Positions 61,859-64,000 of a stretch of DNA of 64,000 bases are shown one piece after another. Each line of letters opens with the position of its first letter. Position 1 is the stretch's first letter. The notes beneath the pieces are model-generated. The model searched no databases, was not told the origin of the DNA, and worked only from the letters and a program-made list of their open reading frames with translations. Source of the DNA: Pseudomonas lini (lineage in GTDB: Bacteria > Pseudomonadota > Gammaproteobacteria > Pseudomonadales > Pseudomonadaceae). The DNA lies in NCBI RefSeq assembly GCF_030812475.1, contig NZ_JAUSSR010000014.1, positions 124,001 through 188,000 on the forward strand, read 5' to 3'. A program made the translations under genes and the position numbers.

Positions 61859-62598
61859 TGTTGGCCTTCCTCGATCAGGGTCCCTTCAGCGCCGCCGTGC
61901 ACAATGTTCAGCAGGGCGCCGGGCTTGTTCATGTTAAATACGCGCAACGGCATCTTATGGTCGCGACACAGGCAAATGGCCGTCAGATCCATCACGCCCA
62001 GCTTGCGATCCAGCACTTCATCGTACGTCAGATGATCGAACTTCTCGGCATGCGGGTCCTTGAATGGATCAGCGGTGTACACGCCATCGACCTTGGTCGC
62101 CTTGAGCACCACATCGGCATCGATTTCGATTGCACGCAGGCAGGCCGCCGAATCCGTGGTGAAGAACGGGTTACCGGTGCCCGCCGCAAAAATCACGACT
62201 TCCTTGGCGTTCAGGTGGCGCATGGCTTTGCGGCGATCATAGTGATCGGTCACGCCGACCATGGAAATGGCCGACATCACGATGGCCGAGATATTGGCAC
62301 GCTCCAGCGCATCGCGCATGGCCAGGGCATTCATCACGGTAGCCAGCATGCCCATGTGGTCGCCAGTGACCCGATCCATGCCGGCCGCGCTCAGCGCCGC
62401 ACCACGGAACAGGTTGCCACCACCGATCACCAGACCGACCTGCACACCGATGCCGACCAGTTGGCCGACTTCCAGCGCCATGCGATCCAGGACTTTCGGA
62501 TCGATCCCGAACTCTTCCGAGCCCATCAGGGCCTCGCCGCTAAGCTTGAGTAGAATGCGTTTATAGCGAGCCTGATGACCACTGCCCTGCTGAGCCAT
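61855..62598 (-). CDS. pyrH: UMP kinase
   Basis: Phosphorylates UMP to UDP; bacterial amino acid kinase family, allosterically controlled by GTP and UTP. The 247 residues show KRILLKLSGEALMG, GLVIGGGNLFRG, and MGMLATVMNALAMRDALE. FAAGTGNPFFTTDSAACLRA follows. A short 8-bp hairpin (62671-62678/62682-62689) precedes it in the gap after tsf. Confidence 0.98.
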   Translation of the reverse strand: MAQQGSGHQARYKRILLKLSGEALMGSEEFGIDPKVLDRMALEVGQLVGIGVQVGLVIGGGNLFRGAALSAAGMDRVTGDHMGMLATVMNALAMRDALERANISAIVMSAISMVGVTDHYDRRKAMRHLNAKEVVIFAAGTGNPFFTTDSAACLRAIEIDADVVLKATKVDGVYTADPFKDPHAEKFDHLTYDEVLDRKLGVMDLTAICLCRDHKMPLRVFNMNKPGALLNIVHGGAEGTLIEEGQQ

Positions 62599-62670
62599 TG
62601 CGAATCTCTCCTGCGGCGTATTTAAAAAAATTCTGTGCGAGCTGTTTACAGCTGGCTGTTCACTCTAGCG

Positions 62671-62689
62671 TGGCGCTGCCTCAGCGCCA
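62671..62689. other. Perfect short hairpin between tsf and pyrH
   Basis: TGGCGCTG and CAGCGCCA form an 8-bp stem with a 3-nt loop, 73 bp before pyrH. There is no T-run, so its role is unclear. Confidence 0.4.
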
Positions 62690-62752
62690 TCGGAACATGG
62701 CTTTGTAAGCCAGTTCCAAAGGGAAACCAATAAAAACTTGGCACCCCATCTG

Positions 62753-62787
62753 AAAAGAGGCTGCGCGCGTGAGCGGGCAGCCTCTTC
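62753..62787 (-). terminator. Intrinsic terminator of tsf
   Basis: On the minus strand AAGAGGCTGCCCGC pairs with GCGCGCAGCCTCTT across TCAC and ends in four T, 23 bp after the tsf stop. Confidence 0.85.
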
Positions 62788-62809
62788 AGGGCGACAGTTG
62801 AAAACTGTC

Positions 62810-63673
62810 TTATTGCTTGGCGGCAGCCAGCTGGGCAGCAACTTCTTCAGCGAAGTTGTCGACCGGCTTCTCGATGCCTTCGCCTACTTTGAAGTAAGTG
62901 AAGGAAACGATTTCAGCGCCGGCTTTCTTGGCCAGTTCGCCGACCTTGATTTCAGGGTTCTTGACGAACGCCTGCTCAACCAGGCTCGCTTCAGCCAGGA
63001 ACTTGCTGATACGGCCTTTGACCATGTTTTCAACGATGTTTTCCGGCTTGCCGGCGATCTTGTCAGCGTTGAGGGTCAGGAACACGCCCTTCTCACGCTC
63101 GACCGCTTCAGCGGAAACTTCCGATGGCAGCAGGAATTCAGGGTTGGTCGCCGCTACGTGCATGGCGATGTCTTTGGCCAGCTCAACGTTGCCGCCCTTC
63201 AGGACAACCGCAACACCGATCTTGTTGCCGTGCAGGTAACCACCAACAACATCACCTTCAACGCGCGCCAGGCGACGGATGTTGACGTTTTCGCCAACCT
63301 TGCCGACCAGGACCAGGCGATCGGCTTCTTGAGCTTCGATCAGCGGAGCGACGTCGGTCAGCTTGTCGGCGAACGCTTTTTCAACGCTTGCAGCAACAAA
63401 TGCCTTGAAGTCGTCCTGCAGAGCCAGGAAGTCGGTCTGCGAGTTCACTTCCAGCAGAACGGCGGATTTGCCGTCTTCTTTAAGAGCGATCGCGCCTTCA
63501 GCGGCAACGTTGCCAGCTTTTTTGGCAGCCTTGATGGCGCCCGAAGCACGCATGTCATCAATGGCTTTTTCGATGTCGCCGCCGGCCTTGGTCAAGGCCT
63601 TTTTGCAATCCATCATGCCTTCGCCGGTACGCTCGCGCAGTTCTTTGACCAACGCTGCAGTAATCTCTGCCAT
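62810..63673 (-). CDS. tsf: Translation elongation factor Ts
   Basis: Nucleotide-exchange factor for EF-Tu. The 287 residues start with ITAALVKELRERTGEGMMDCKKAL and contain the EF-Tu-contacting TDFLALQDDFKAF segment near residue 80. The C-terminal module ends AAQLAAAKQ. The ATG at 63673 is the conserved MAEIT start. It lies downstream of rpsB, with an internal terminator-like hairpin between. Confidence 0.99.
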   Translation of the reverse strand: MAEITAALVKELRERTGEGMMDCKKALTKAGGDIEKAIDDMRASGAIKAAKKAGNVAAEGAIALKEDGKSAVLLEVNSQTDFLALQDDFKAFVAASVEKAFADKLTDVAPLIEAQEADRLVLVGKVGENVNIRRLARVEGDVVGGYLHGNKIGVAVVLKGGNVELAKDIAMHVAATNPEFLLPSEVSAEAVEREKGVFLTLNADKIAGKPENIVENMVKGRISKFLAEASLVEQAFVKNPEIKVGELAKKAGAEIVSFTYFKVGEGIEKPVDNFAEEVAAQLAAAKQ

Positions 63674-63810
63674 TTTAAAATTCCTCTTGGATAGGTTTTC
63701 AACCATTCCACCCGATCGAACGGGCGTTCAATTCTTCCCGAATCACCCTTGTTAGCCGCTGCACGTTACAAATGCTGTAGCTGCGCTGCTCACAAATGGT
63801 TTTCGAGGTG

Positions 63811-63839
63811 GCAAAAAGGGGGCCAAGCCCCCTTTTTGC
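63811..63839 (-). terminator. Terminator-like hairpin between rpsB and tsf
   Basis: AAAAAGGGGGC and GCCCCCTTTTT pair around a 3-nt loop. Because it lies inside the rpsB-tsf transcription unit, it probably acts as a partial terminator setting the ratio of S2 to EF-Ts, or tsf has an additional promoter. Confidence 0.8.
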
Positions 63840-63866
63840 TTACTGAGTCAACGCCAGGGGCGTCAA

Positions 63867-64000
63867 TTACTCAGCTGCAGCTGCCGGAGCTTCTTCAACG
63901 AACTGCTCGGTACCGCCAGCAACGTGGTTGCGACCACGGATGACTGCGTCAGCCATCGAACCCATGTACAGCTGGATAGCGCGGATTGCGTCATCGTTGC
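63867..64000 (-). CDS. rpsB: 30S ribosomal protein S2, C-terminal end (partial at window end)
   Basis: Only the last ~44 codons are in the window. The translation ends ...NDDAIRAIQLYMGSMADAV and then IRGRNHVAGGTEQFVEEAPAAAE before TAA. DDAIRAI is the conserved C-terminal S2 segment and the Ala/Glu-rich tail is typical of Pseudomonas S2. The position upstream of tsf confirms it. Confidence 0.95.
   Translation of the reverse strand, partial: NDDAIRAIQLYMGSMADAVIRGRNHVAGGTEQFVEEAPAAAAE

Overview
The window is chromosomal DNA from a fluorescent Pseudomonas (P. fluorescens group). The evidence is the high GC content, the Pseudomonas-type proteins, a Gac/Rsm small RNA (RsmZ) between fdxA and rpoS, many paired REP palindromes of fluorescens type, and a gene order that from memory matches two separate blocks of the P. 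aeruginosa PAO1 map. It is almost entirely conserved housekeeping sequence. I see no prophage, insertion sequence, CRISPR array, toxin-antitoxin cassette or defence island.

Layout. 1-20.7 kb (mostly + strand): the end of an ampG-like muropeptide permease, proS, a lipoprotein, dinB with a LexA box, three tandem initiator tRNA-fMet genes each with its own promoter and terminator, an mprF-type aminoacyl-phosphatidylglycerol synthase coupled to its probable hydrolase, kup, rimO, a GNAT acetyltransferase, an RsuA/RluF-like pseudouridine synthase, a DUF1456 protein, trmO, the divergent fpr/finR pair, dgkA, erdR and a DTW-domain tRNA-modifying enzyme. 20.8-28.6 kb: a small secreted protein, a LOG-family protein with a strikingly structured leader, recA-recX, pncC, mutS and fdxA. 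28.6-45.3 kb: rsmZ, then a long minus-strand series (rpoS, nlpD, pcm, surE, truD, ispF), the formaldehyde detoxification genes fghA-adhC with their divergent LysR regulator, then ispD-ftsB, eno, kdsA, pyrG, tilS and accA. 45.4-64 kb: dnaE, a 1 kb repeat-filled gap, then the envelope/translation supercluster read leftward: rpsB-tsf, pyrH-frr-uppS-cdsA-dxr-rseP-bamA-skp-lpxD-fabZ-lpxA-lpxB-rnhB.

The genes form a few coherent modules: lipid A and outer-membrane assembly (lpx, fabZ, bamA, skp, rseP, kdsA), isoprenoid synthesis (ispD, ispF, dxr, uppS), SOS and repair (dinB, recA, recX, mutS), tRNA/ribosome modification (rimO, trmO, tapT-like, truD, tilS), and stationary-phase or Gac control (rsmZ, rpoS, nlpD).

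The least explained signals are non-coding. (1) A 130-nt leader before the LOG gene folds by eye into a 9-bp closing stem enclosing four hairpins, ending five nucleotides before the Shine-Dalgarno sequence. (2) A 168-bp imperfect palindrome lies just before rimO. (3) A pair of ~270-bp inverted elements surrounds a hexanucleotide tract between dnaE and rnhB. (4) An intrinsic terminator abuts the ispF start codon. No computation was run; homologies and synteny are from recognition of the sequences.
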